Origin: JBOFDK01 sp051650305
GTDB taxonomy: Bacteria; Bacillota; Clostridia; Lachnospirales; Cellulosilyticaceae
Reading direction: 5' to 3'
Length of the DNA: 5,323 nt
Assembly (NCBI GenBank): GCA_051650305.1
Contig: JBOFIT010000124.1
Coordinates: 1-5,323, forward strand
Both the position numbers and the translations under genes were made by a program. Positions within the stretch are counted from its first letter, which is position 1; each line of letters opens with the position of its first letter. The notes under the pieces are model-generated. The model was not told the DNA's origin, did no database searches, and was given only the letters and a program-made list of their open reading frames with translations. This document shows, one piece after another, positions 1 through 5,323 of the stretch.

Positions 1-1077
1 GTAGTACTTGTAAACTTATATGATGAGAAAAATAAGTTTATTGCCAAAGGTTACTACGGCAAACAAAATAAAGGCTATGGATGGGTGCTTTCACATAAAG
101 AAGATGAAAGTATCGATGAAGCGTTCTTTAAAGGGAAGTTAAAGGCAGCCATCCACCATAGAAAAGCACTGTATGCAGATGCTTCTACTACAGCTTTCCG
201 TGTCTTCAATGGCGAAGGCGATGGCATAGGCGGTCTCATCATTGATTACTATGATGGTTACTATGTGGTGAGCTGGTACAATGAAGGGATTTATACCTTC
301 AAAGAGATGATTATAGCTATGCTTATAGAAGTAGCAAGTCCAAAAGCGATCTATCAGAAGAAGCGTTTTAATGAAGGTGGCCAATACATCGAAGAAAACG
401 ACTTTGTATGGGGAGAAGAGCCTGCATTTCCGCTTATCGTCAAAGAAAATGATGTGAATTTTGCGGTGTATCTGAATGACGGTGCCATGGTAGGGGTATT
501 CCTTGACCAACGCCACGTGAGAAAGCTTATCCGAGATAAGTATGCTAGTGGTAAGCGTGTGCTCAATACATTCTCTTATACAGGTGCTTTTTCAATCTTT
601 GCAGCTTTAGGCGGCGGAGAGACTACCAGTGTGGACCTTGCCAATAGAAGTTTAGGAAAGACGAGAGAGCAGTTCGAAGTCAATGGCATCGACTACACCA
701 AGCATCATATCATCGTAGAAGATGTCTTCAAATACTTCAAATATGCGGTGAAGAAAGAACTGAAGTTTGATATGGTCATTCTCGACCCACCAAGTTTTGC
801 AAGGTCTAAGAAGTTTACATTCAGTGCTTCAAAGGATTACAAGAATCTCTTAAAAGAAGCCATCGCCATTACGGAAAAAGAAGGTGTCATCGTGGCATCT
901 ACCAACTGTAATTTATTCGATATGAAGAAATTCAAGCAGTTTATCCATCAAGCGTTTACGGAGATGGGCGATGGTTATGAACTACTAGAGACGTTTTCTT
1001 TGCCAGAAGATTTTAAGACTTTAGATACTTTCCAAGAAGGCAATTACCTGAAAGTTGTGTTTATCAAAAAACATTAG
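1..1077 (+). CDS. RlmI-type class I SAM-dependent rRNA methyltransferase (5' partial)
   Basis: This is a probable cytoplasmic 23S rRNA cytosine methyltransferase of the RlmI/COG1092 family. The frame is open from base 1 and codons 1-28 already read like the end of the N-terminal PUA RNA-binding domain, so the GTG at 85 is not the start. About 35-40 residues appear to be missing compared with the usual ~390-400. Codons 66-89 hold the family segment beginning FRVFNGEGDGIGG. GVFLDQRHVR follows at 165-174, the SAM-binding motif NTFSYTGAFS at 188-198, the acidic strand end SVDLANRS near 210, and motif IV DPPSFARSKK near 262-271. The cysteine of STNCN (codon 303) lies where m5C enzymes of this fold keep a cysteine; motif IV has none, as in RlmI. 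The fold and SAM binding are secure. The exact target (C1962 in E. coli RlmI) is inferred, because Bacillota often carry several paralogues. A terminator follows directly. Confidence 0.9.
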   Translation, partial: VVLVNLYDEKNKFIAKGYYGKQNKGYGWVLSHKEDESIDEAFFKGKLKAAIHHRKALYADASTTAFRVFNGEGDGIGGLIIDYYDGYYVVSWYNEGIYTFKEMIIAMLIEVASPKAIYQKKRFNEGGQYIEENDFVWGEEPAFPLIVKENDVNFAVYLNDGAMVGVFLDQRHVRKLIRDKYASGKRVLNTFSYTGAFSIFAALGGGETTSVDLANRSLGKTREQFEVNGIDYTKHHIIVEDVFKYFKYAVKKELKFDMVILDPPSFARSKKFTFSASKDYKNLLKEAIAITEKEGVIVASTNCNLFDMKKFKQFIHQAFTEMGDGYELLETFSLPEDFKTLDTFQEGNYLKVVFIKKH

Positions 1078-1101
1078 AACCTATACAAATACGAAAGTGA
1101 G

Positions 1102-1135
1102 AATGCTTTGGATGAGTGTATCCGAAGCATTTTTT
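1102..1135 (+). terminator. Rho-independent terminator after the rRNA methyltransferase gene
   Basis: A 12-bp stem is formed by 1102-1113 (AATGCTTTGGAT) and 1120-1131 (ATCCGAAGCATT), with one G-T wobble and the 6-base loop GAGTGT. It runs into a T tract at 1131-1135. It starts 24 bases after the stop codon of the methyltransferase gene, the expected position for an intrinsic terminator. Confidence 0.85.
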
Positions 1136-1147
1136 CATAAAAGAGCA

Positions 1148-1176
1148 TTAAAAATTTCCAAAATACAGTATATAAT
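1148..1176 (+). promoter_or_regulatory. Candidate sigma-A promoter for the stand-alone GNAT gene
   Basis: A perfect -10 box TATAAT at 1171-1176 lies 17 bases after TTAAAA (1148-1153), which matches the -35 consensus TTGACA at four of six positions. The region between is AT-rich. Transcription would begin near 1183, giving a leader of about 46 bases. It sits just after the preceding terminator, which supports an independent transcription unit. The -35 assignment is weak. Confidence 0.55.
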
Positions 1177-1215
1177 AAATCGTAAAGACAAAAATAGAAA
1201 CATTTTGATAACAAG

Positions 1216-1221
1216 AAGGGG
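1216..1221 (+). promoter_or_regulatory. Ribosome binding site that fixes the GNAT start at 1229
   Basis: AAGGGG, in the context AGAAGGGGAC, ends seven bases before ATG 1229. This favours that start over the in-frame ATG at 1055, which lies inside the upstream gene and before its terminator. Confidence 0.7.
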
Positions 1222-1228
1222 ACTAGAT

Positions 1229-1846
1229 ATGCAATACGAGATTAAGAAGTTAAGCGAAGTAGAAAACTTTGATAGAGAGCAACTTAGCAAATTATTCGTG
1301 GAGAGTTTTCAAAATAAGATGGGGGCTGTCAGTAAAGACCTCAAACAATTGGAAGAAATTTTTCAACATACATTTAATCCAGCGTACTACTACGTGTGCG
1401 TAGATGATAAGAAAATCGTAGGGATGGCAGCTTGCTCAGATGCACAAGGCAGGGGGATTTTCTTTAATAAAGAGACGAAACAAGCATTTGTAAGAAGGTT
1501 TGGGATGATAAGGGGAAGACTGGCCCTACTACTTGCTAGTGTGATGCTTACACAACCAGCGGTAAAGGAAGCAAATGAAGGCTACATAGAGACTGTTGCG
1601 ACAGCGCCAGAGTATAGAGGAAGAGGAATTGCCACAGCACTTATCCATCATATCCATCAAGCTACAGATTATGAACGCTACGTCTTAGATGTTATTCATG
1701 GCAATGATGGAGCAAAAAAAATCTATGAAAAATTAGGATACACTGTATTTAAAGTGGAGACAGGCATAGTATACCGTTTGATGAAGGTAGAGGCACTTTA
1801 TTTAATGGAATTTTTCAAAGAAGAGATATTAGAAGAGGTAGGATGA
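1229..1846 (+). CDS. GNAT family N-acetyltransferase
   Basis: A 205-residue acetyltransferase of the GNAT superfamily, expected to move an acetyl group from acetyl-CoA to an amine; the acceptor cannot be told from sequence. Motif A, the pyrophosphate-binding turn, is clear at residues 128-139 (EYRGRGIATALI), preceded by the strand YIETVATAP. The C-terminal NDGAKKIYEKLGY (159-171) is the classic GNAT helix and strand that packs against CoA. About 45 residues (roughly 72-117) separate the KIVGMAAC strand from the motif A strand. This is longer than in a minimal GNAT, is basic and hydrophobic, and may shape the acceptor pocket. The frame is open upstream to 1055, but that extension would overlap the methyltransferase gene and translate its terminator, so ATG 1229 with AAGGGG seven bases upstream is chosen. 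It has its own candidate promoter and a strong terminator, so it is probably monocistronic. Confidence 0.88.
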   Translation: MQYEIKKLSEVENFDREQLSKLFVESFQNKMGAVSKDLKQLEEIFQHTFNPAYYYVCVDDKKIVGMAACSDAQGRGIFFNKETKQAFVRRFGMIRGRLALLLASVMLTQPAVKEANEGYIETVATAPEYRGRGIATALIHHIHQATDYERYVLDVIHGNDGAKKIYEKLGYTVFKVETGIVYRLMKVEALYLMEFFKEEILEEVG

Positions 1847-1852
1847 TAAAAG

Positions 1853-1897
1853 AAAACTTCTTATTGTGATGTGTAATCATAATAAGAAGTTTTTTTG
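1853..1897 (+). terminator. Strong Rho-independent terminator after the GNAT gene
   Basis: A 17-bp stem is formed by 1854-1870 and 1876-1892 around the loop GTGTA. The outer 12 pairs (AAACTTCTTATT with AATAAGAAGTTT) are perfect and the inner part has a single G-T wobble. A seven-T run covers 1890-1896. It begins only seven bases after the GNAT stop codon. Confidence 0.9.
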
Positions 1898-1926
1898 TTG
1901 TAAAAGAGTCTAAATTTTCGTATAGT
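1898..1926 (+). promoter_or_regulatory. Candidate promoter for the GNAT/ATP-grasp fusion gene
   Basis: TTGTAA (1898-1903, four of six -35 matches) and TATAGT (1921-1926, five of six -10 matches) are separated by exactly 17 bases, immediately after the preceding terminator. Transcription would start near 1933 and give a leader of about 50 bases. A perfect TATAAT also occurs at 1964-1969, but it lacks a good -35 and would leave a leader of only about eight bases. Confidence 0.45.
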
Positions 1927-1969
1927 TAATAATAAGAGAAATGATTAAGGATAGATATTATCATATAAT

Positions 1970-1974
1970 GGGGG
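1970..1974 (+). promoter_or_regulatory. Weak or atypical ribosome binding site of the fusion gene
   Basis: GGGGG ends nine bases before ATG 1984 and is the only purine-rich candidate at usable distance. It is less complementary to the 16S rRNA tail than the sites of the neighbouring genes, suggesting modest translation. No better-placed in-frame start was seen, and the GNAT domain needs this one. Confidence 0.4.
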
Positions 1975-1983
1975 CCAGTACAA

Positions 1984-3939
1984 ATGGAAAGCATACGTAT
2001 AGCAAATTTAGAGGATGTAAGTAAGTTGGTGCAATTAGAAAAAGAAAGTTTTACAGAAGATAGAAGGCTTAATAGACGCTCCATACGTTTAAGTGTGGCA
2101 AGTAGTCATCAAGCAGTCTTTGTGTTAGAAGATGAAGCGTTGATAGGGGCTATCACTATCTATTTCTATAAGTGGAGTGGGCGGATTTACTCTCTAGCCA
2201 TTAAAGATCAGTACAGAGGAATGGGTTATGGCAAGAAGCTTTTGGAGTATGCGGAGAATATACTACGAAGCCGTGGCAAGACTGTTATTACTTTAGAAGC
2301 GGATGTGCAAAATAAGGGGCTAGTGAAGTTTTATGAGAGCCAAGGGTATGACCAGAAAAAACTTCTGAAGAATTATTATAGCGAAGGGCAAGATGCATGT
2401 AAAATGGTGAAAGACCTAGATGTAGATCGCTATAGAAATAATAAAGTACTCAAAAATATTATCGTATCCGATAATGAATTGATACAGGACTTAAAAAATG
2501 ACTATGTAGAAGTCGTACGTCCGAGAGAGTACATTAATGATGAGCAGTTCCAAAAAACATCAGATTATAGAGTATTTAACCTTTGTAATAGCTATGATTA
2601 TCAGTCAAAGGGCTACTATATCTCCCTACTGGGTTCAGCGAGAGATCAAAAGGTGATACCAAGTGTGGCAACGATGCAGGACTTTTCCAGTGACCTTTTT
2701 ATCAGTGTTTTAGCAGAAAATACAAAAGAGCTTATCGAAAGTAGATTAAAAAGTGTCACCCAAAAAACCATAGATTACCGTGTGCTTTTTGGCTATGAAG
2801 AAAAAGGTGTGCAAACCAAGCTTAGTGCTTATCTCTATGATTTATTTGAGACACCTTTTATGAGTATACGTTTTAGAAAAGATAAGCAGTGGTATATCGA
2901 ATCAGTAAGTATGCTTTCTCCAGAAGAGATTGCAGACATTGATAAAGACATTTTAAAGAAGATATTTGCCAGATATTTTTCCAGACATAAATATAACAAG
3001 GTTAGATTAAAGAACTATGAGTATAGTCTAGCTATTATGGTGAATCTAGAAGAAGAAAATCCGCCTTCTAATGAAGAGGCACTTAGGTTGTTCAAAAAAA
3101 TAGGTGAAGACAATGGTTTGTATGTAGAGCTTATTACAAAGGAAGATATCAATAGAATCAATGAATTTGACGCCCTTCTCATCAGAGAGACAACGGCAGT
3201 GAATAATCACACGTATAAGATAGCAAGATACGCTCATGCAGAAGGCCTCATCGTTATCGATGACCCATGGTCAATCTTGAAATGTTCCAATAAGTTCTAC
3301 TTGATGGAAAGGATGAATAAAGCAGGGATTAAAGTGCCTAAGAGTTGTGTGCTCACACGAGAAGATAACTGGGAGGAAAAATCACTGGCATTACTTCAGT
3401 TTCCTATCATTTTAAAGCAACCAGATAGTGCATTTTCTTTAGGGGTATATAAAGTAAATGATGTGGAAGAACTTAATGTGAAGTGCGAAGAACTTTTACA
3501 ACAATCAGAGCTCATTATTGCACAGGAATTCTTGCCTTCTGAGTTTGACTGGCGTATAGGGGTATTAGATAACGAAGCAATCTTTGCCTGCAAGTATTAT
3601 ATGGCCAATGGCCATTGGCAAATTTATAACTGGGCAAATGATGGGGAAGAAGAGTACGATGTAAGTGGCATGTCAGAGACTCTTCCAGTGGATGAAGTGC
3701 CAGAAGAAGTCATCGCTATGGCACTGCGTGCGACGTCTTATATAGGGGATGGTATGTACGGCGTAGACATCAAATCCATAGATGATGAACTGTATCTTAT
3801 AGAGGTTAATGATAATCCTAATATAGATTATGGTATAGAAGACCTAGTACTGGGGAATCAGCTTTATGAAAAAATTATTCTTTGTATGAAAAATAGAATC
3901 AAGCAGGCGAGGGCGAATAATCAATACATTGAATTATAG
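1984..3939 (+). CDS. GNAT acetyltransferase / RLAN / RimK-like ATP-grasp ligase fusion
   Basis: A 651-residue cytoplasmic multidomain enzyme. Residues 1-145 form a GNAT domain: the strand SGRIYSLAI (65-73), the CoA-binding turn QYRGMGYGKKLL (76-87) and KGLVKFYESQGY (111-122). Residues about 155-350 resemble the RLAN domain found before RimK-like ATP-grasps, with FNLCNSYDYQSKGYY at 198-212. Residues about 365-640 are the ATP-grasp ligase: RETT at 401-404, DDPWSILKCSNKFYLMERM at 426-444, the ATP-binding lysine of IILKQP (K478) with a glycine-poor SAFSLGV loop, AQEFLP (513-518), DWR (522-524), and metal ligands D595, E607 and N609 in GVDIKS and IEVNDNP. ATP-grasp enzymes of this type join a carboxylate to an amine through an acyl-phosphate. 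RimK adds glutamate to a protein, but the substrate here is unknown. All key residues seem present, so both halves are likely active. The gene stands alone between terminator and promoter; RLAN naming relies on recalled family features. Confidence 0.88.
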   Translation: MESIRIANLEDVSKLVQLEKESFTEDRRLNRRSIRLSVASSHQAVFVLEDEALIGAITIYFYKWSGRIYSLAIKDQYRGMGYGKKLLEYAENILRSRGKTVITLEADVQNKGLVKFYESQGYDQKKLLKNYYSEGQDACKMVKDLDVDRYRNNKVLKNIIVSDNELIQDLKNDYVEVVRPREYINDEQFQKTSDYRVFNLCNSYDYQSKGYYISLLGSARDQKVIPSVATMQDFSSDLFISVLAENTKELIESRLKSVTQKTIDYRVLFGYEEKGVQTKLSAYLYDLFETPFMSIRFRKDKQWYIESVSMLSPEEIADIDKDILKKIFARYFSRHKYNKVRLKNYEYSLAIMVNLEEENPPSNEEALRLFKKIGEDNGLYVELITKEDINRINEFDALLIRETTAVNNHTYKIARYAHAEGLIVIDDPWSILKCSNKFYLMERMNKAGIKVPKSCVLTREDNWEEKSLALLQFPIILKQPDSAFSLGVYKVNDVEELNVKCEELLQQSELIIAQEFLPSEFDWRIGVLDNEAIFACKYYMANGHWQIYNWANDGEEEYDVSGMSETLPVDEVPEEVIAMALRATSYIGDGMYGVDIKSIDDELYLIEVNDNPNIDYGIEDLVLGNQLYEKIILCMKNRIKQARANNQYIEL

Positions 3940-3959
3940 AAAGTGAATAATCAGTGATA

Positions 3960-3988
3960 TTTATAATCCCTACCAAATAAGATATAAT
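3960..3988 (+). promoter_or_regulatory. Candidate sigma-A promoter for the flavoprotein gene
   Basis: A perfect TATAAT at 3983-3988 lies 17 bases after TTTATA (3960-3965, four of six -35 matches). Transcription would begin near 3995, leaving a leader of about 60 bases. A second TATAAT at 3962-3967 has no usable -35. I see no convincing terminator between the fusion gene stop at 3939 and this promoter, so some transcripts may also read in from upstream. Confidence 0.55.
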
Positions 3989-4025
3989 AGAGTCATAAAG
4001 TAGCAAAAGCATGGCCTAGAGTCAT
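3988..4025 (+). repeat. Direct repeat of TAGAGTCAT flanking the flavoprotein transcription start
   Basis: TAGAGTCAT occurs at 3988-3996 and again at 4017-4025, 29 bases apart start to start. The first copy overlaps the last base of the -10 box and the expected transcription start; the second lies in the leader. The second copy also falls in a small inverted repeat, GCATG (4009-4013) with CATGC (4023-4027) around nine bases. Regulator binding is possible but unproven. Confidence 0.4.
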
Positions 4026-4040
4026 GCAAAGGTAATTTCA

Positions 4041-4048
4041 AAAGGAGG
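4041..4048 (+). promoter_or_regulatory. Ribosome binding site AAAGGAGG that decides the flavoprotein start
   Basis: A near-perfect Shine-Dalgarno sequence, the strongest in the window. It ends four bases before ATG 4053, which is tight, and ten before the in-frame ATG 4059. The wider spacing and the family's usual beginning (MKVLLLNGSP) favour 4059. Confidence 0.75.
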
Positions 4049-4058
4049 CACAATGGAT

Positions 4059-4685
4059 ATGAAAGTATTATTATTGAATGGAAGCCCTAATAAAAATGGG
4101 TGTACCTATACGGCACTGAAGGAAGTAGCGACGACATTAGAGGCAGAAGGCGTGGTGTGTGAAATCATACATCTAGGCAATCAACCAGTGCAAGACTGCA
4201 TCGGATGTAGAAAATGTGCCCAACTTGATGGTAAGTGTATCTTTGATAACGACATCGTGAACGAACTCATCGAAAAAGCAAAAGATGCCGATGGCTTTAT
4301 CTTTGGGACACCTGTGTACTACGCACATCCAACTGGGCGTATCCTCTCTATACTAGACCGCGTATTCTTCGCAGGTGGAAAGTCCTTTAGACATAAGCCA
4401 GGGGCAGTCATTGCATCGGCAAGACGTGCAGGAACCACAGCTTCTATCGATGTACTCAATAAGTATCTGACAATCGCTGAAATGCCAGTGGTATCATCTA
4501 CTTACTGGAATATGGTACATGGTAGCAAACCAGAAGACGTGGCACAAGACTTAGAAGGCTTACAAACCATGAGAAACATTGGCCGCAATATGGCGTGGCT
4601 TCTTAAGTGCATCGAAGCAGGTAAGGAAAAAGGCATAGAGATTCCTGTAACTGAAAGAGCACAGCGCACAGGATTTATTAGATAA
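4059..4685 (+). CDS. Flavodoxin-fold FMN-dependent oxidoreductase with ISF-like cysteine motif
   Basis: A 208-residue cytoplasmic flavoprotein of the NADPH-dependent FMN reductase / iron-sulfur flavoprotein superfamily. The N-terminal strand and phosphate loop VLLLNGSPNKNGCT (3-16) bind the FMN phosphate, and FGTPVYYAHPTG (82-93) is the second flavin-contacting segment. Between them cysteines 47, 50, 53 and 60 form CX2CX2CX6C, within the compact motif that holds a 4Fe-4S cluster in iron-sulfur flavoproteins of anaerobes. Such proteins pass electrons between ferredoxin or NAD(P)H and small acceptors such as quinones, oxygen species or nitro-compounds. Simple FMN reductases can show similar cysteines without a known cluster, so cluster binding is inferred. 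The length fits the family. The start could also be ATG 4053, two residues longer, but ribosome-site spacing favours 4059. The gene has its own candidate promoter and is closed by a terminator. Confidence 0.88.
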   Translation: MKVLLLNGSPNKNGCTYTALKEVATTLEAEGVVCEIIHLGNQPVQDCIGCRKCAQLDGKCIFDNDIVNELIEKAKDADGFIFGTPVYYAHPTGRILSILDRVFFAGGKSFRHKPGAVIASARRAGTTASIDVLNKYLTIAEMPVVSSTYWNMVHGSKPEDVAQDLEGLQTMRNIGRNMAWLLKCIEAGKEKGIEIPVTERAQRTGFIR

Positions 4686-4691
4686 GAAAAG

Positions 4692-4727
4692 AAGACCCCA
4701 AACTTCATCACGAGGTTTGGGGTCTTT
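4692..4727 (+). terminator. Hairpin terminator after the flavoprotein gene
   Basis: A 15-bp stem pairs 4692-4706 (AAGACCCCAAACTTC) with 4712-4726 (GAGGTTTGGGGTCTT) with one G-T wobble and the loop ATCAC. The stem is the most GC-rich of the window's hairpins, but only TCTTT follows on the + strand. On the other strand the hairpin would be followed by a longer T-rich stretch (complement of 4684-4691). It starts seven bases after the stop codon. Confidence 0.8.
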
Positions 4728-4753
4728 GCATAGGGGCGAACCTATGATATAGT
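4725..4753 (+). promoter_or_regulatory. Candidate promoter of the response-regulator gene
   Basis: TTTGCA (4725-4730, four of six -35 matches) and TATAGT (4748-4753, five of six -10 matches) are 17 bases apart. The -35 overlaps the tail of the preceding terminator, and the spacer contains an inverted repeat. Transcription would begin near 4760, close to the AAGGA ribosome site at 4764-4768. Confidence 0.45.
4729..4746. repeat. Perfect inverted repeat CATAGG-N6-CCTATG in the response-regulator promoter
   Basis: CATAGG (4729-4734) and CCTATG (4741-4746) are exact reverse complements around GGCGAA. The dyad fills most of the spacer between the candidate -35 and -10 boxes, where a bound dimeric regulator could block or remodel the promoter. 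It could be an operator, possibly an autoregulatory site, or chance. Confidence 0.45.
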
Positions 4754-4776
4754 TCAAAATAAAAAGGATAAACAAG

Positions 4777-5323
4777 ATGTACAAAATACTTATCATTGAA
4801 GATACACAGACCATAAGAGAGGAGCTCACGGCCTTTCTCACCAACTATGGGTATACCGTAGAAGCACCCAGTCAGTTTGAAAATATACTAGAAGTGATGC
4901 AAACTTCAGATGCCCACCTGATTTTGTTAGATATTAATTTACCTATTTATGATGGGTATTATTTATGTAGGGAGATGCGAAAAGTTTCTGAAGTACCAAT
5001 CATCATTGTGACCAGTAGAGATAGTGAGATGGATGAACTGATGAGTATGAACTTTGGAGCCGATGACTTCGTGACGAAGCCTTATAATACGCAGATTCTA
5101 CTGGCTCGTATCACTTCTGTCATCAAGCGTACTTATGGAAGTAATAAAGGGGGAGAAATCCTCGTCTATGGAGGCATGAAACTCAACTTAAGTAGCGGGA
5201 CTGTAAGCTATGAAGATAAGAATATAGAGCTTACGAAGAATGAATATAAAATACTCGGCTACCTCATCAAGAAGCAAGGGAGCATCGTGAAAAGAGAAGA
5301 ACTTATGGATGCACTGTGGCAAT
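4777..5323 (+). CDS. OmpR/PhoB-family two-component response regulator (3' partial)
   Basis: The first 182 codons of a cytoplasmic transcription regulator controlled by a sensor histidine kinase. The receiver domain spans residues 1-115: acidic pair E8-D9, phosphoacceptor D52 in LLDINLP, switch residue T79 in IIIVTSRD, and K101 in GADDFVTKPYN. A linker follows, then the winged-helix DNA-binding domain from about residue 128, with LTKNEYKILGYLIKKQGSIVKREELMDALWQ-type features reaching the window end. About 40 residues of the usual 220-230 are missing. ATG 4777 is chosen because AAGGA ends eight bases before it and the protein begins with the family's usual MYKILIIEDT. The C-terminal receiver portion resembles regulators of the BceR/GraR group, which respond to peptide antibiotics, but that is a weak hint. 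The partner kinase, and any target transporter, would be expected beyond the window. Confidence 0.92.
   Translation, partial: MYKILIIEDTQTIREELTAFLTNYGYTVEAPSQFENILEVMQTSDAHLILLDINLPIYDGYYLCREMRKVSEVPIIIVTSRDSEMDELMSMNFGADDFVTKPYNTQILLARITSVIKRTYGSNKGGEILVYGGMKLNLSSGTVSYEDKNIELTKNEYKILGYLIKKQGSIVKREELMDALWQ

Noticed and set aside
85..87. GTG as the start of the methyltransferase gene
   Set aside because: The frame is open to base 1 and encodes family-like PUA sequence before this codon; a preceding ribosome site is lacking.
139..566. Minus-strand open frames within the methyltransferase gene
   Set aside because: They lie wholly opposite a well-conserved coding frame, encode no recognisable domain and lack promoters or ribosome sites.
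1055..1228. N-terminal extension of the stand-alone GNAT to ATG 1055
   Set aside because: It would overlap the methyltransferase gene, run through its terminator hairpin and a promoter, and encode non-GNAT sequence; ATG 1229 has a good ribosome site.
1713..1721. Run of eight A in the GNAT gene as a programmed frameshift site
   Set aside because: The zero frame continues through the conserved IYEKLGY segment to a normal stop, and no stimulating structure or alternative product is apparent.
1853..1897. The long near-perfect inverted repeat as a mobile-element end
   Set aside because: The T tract, short loop and place right after a stop codon explain it as a terminator; no partner copy or target duplication was seen.
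3046..3593. Minus-strand open frames inside the fusion gene
   Set aside because: They are short, low in recognisable protein features and opposite conserved ATP-grasp coding sequence.
4502..4844. Minus-strand open frames across the flavoprotein end, terminator and response-regulator start
   Set aside because: They cross a terminator hairpin and two genes supported by clear domains; the hydrophobic stretch comes from AT-rich intergenic DNA.
1..5323. CRISPR array, tRNA, rRNA, insertion sequence or prophage genes
   Set aside because: No regularly spaced repeats, cloverleaf-like segments, transposase or integrase motifs were found; the gaps between genes are all under 160 bases.

Overview
The window looks like ordinary chromosomal DNA from a low-GC Gram-positive bacterium (Bacillota, most likely a clostridial lineage). 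The reasons are AT-rich codon use with many AGA and ATA codons, purine-rich Shine-Dalgarno sites, recognisable TATAAT-type promoters, strong hairpin terminators, and gene families typical of that group. The genus cannot be fixed from the sequence alone. All five genes lie on the + strand. I see no mobile element, CRISPR array, tRNA or rRNA gene, and no stretch above 300 bases lacks a gene.

Layout: (1) 1-1077, the C-terminal most of an RlmI-type (COG1092) rRNA methyltransferase whose N-terminus lies before the window, closed by a hairpin terminator. (2) 1229-1846, a stand-alone GNAT acetyltransferase with its own promoter and a 17-bp terminator stem. (3) 1984-3939, a 651-residue fusion of a GNAT acetyltransferase, an RLAN-like middle domain and a RimK-type ATP-grasp ligase. 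(4) 4059-4685, a flavodoxin-fold FMN oxidoreductase with a four-cysteine motif like that of iron-sulfur flavoproteins, again with promoter and terminator. (5) 4777 to the window end, an OmpR/PhoB-type response regulator cut off within its DNA-binding domain.

Most genes look like separate transcription units. Terminator hairpins follow genes 1, 2 and 4, and each gap holds a candidate sigma-A-type promoter. The exception is the 3939/4059 gap, where I find no convincing terminator, so the fusion ligase and the flavoprotein could be partly co-transcribed. The genes do not form an obvious pathway. The most notable object is the GNAT/RLAN/ATP-grasp fusion, which carries the residues expected of an ATP-dependent amide-bond-forming enzyme joined to an acyl-CoA-dependent transferase; its substrate is unknown. 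Smaller points of interest are a perfect dyad inside the response-regulator promoter and a 9-bp direct repeat around the flavoprotein promoter.
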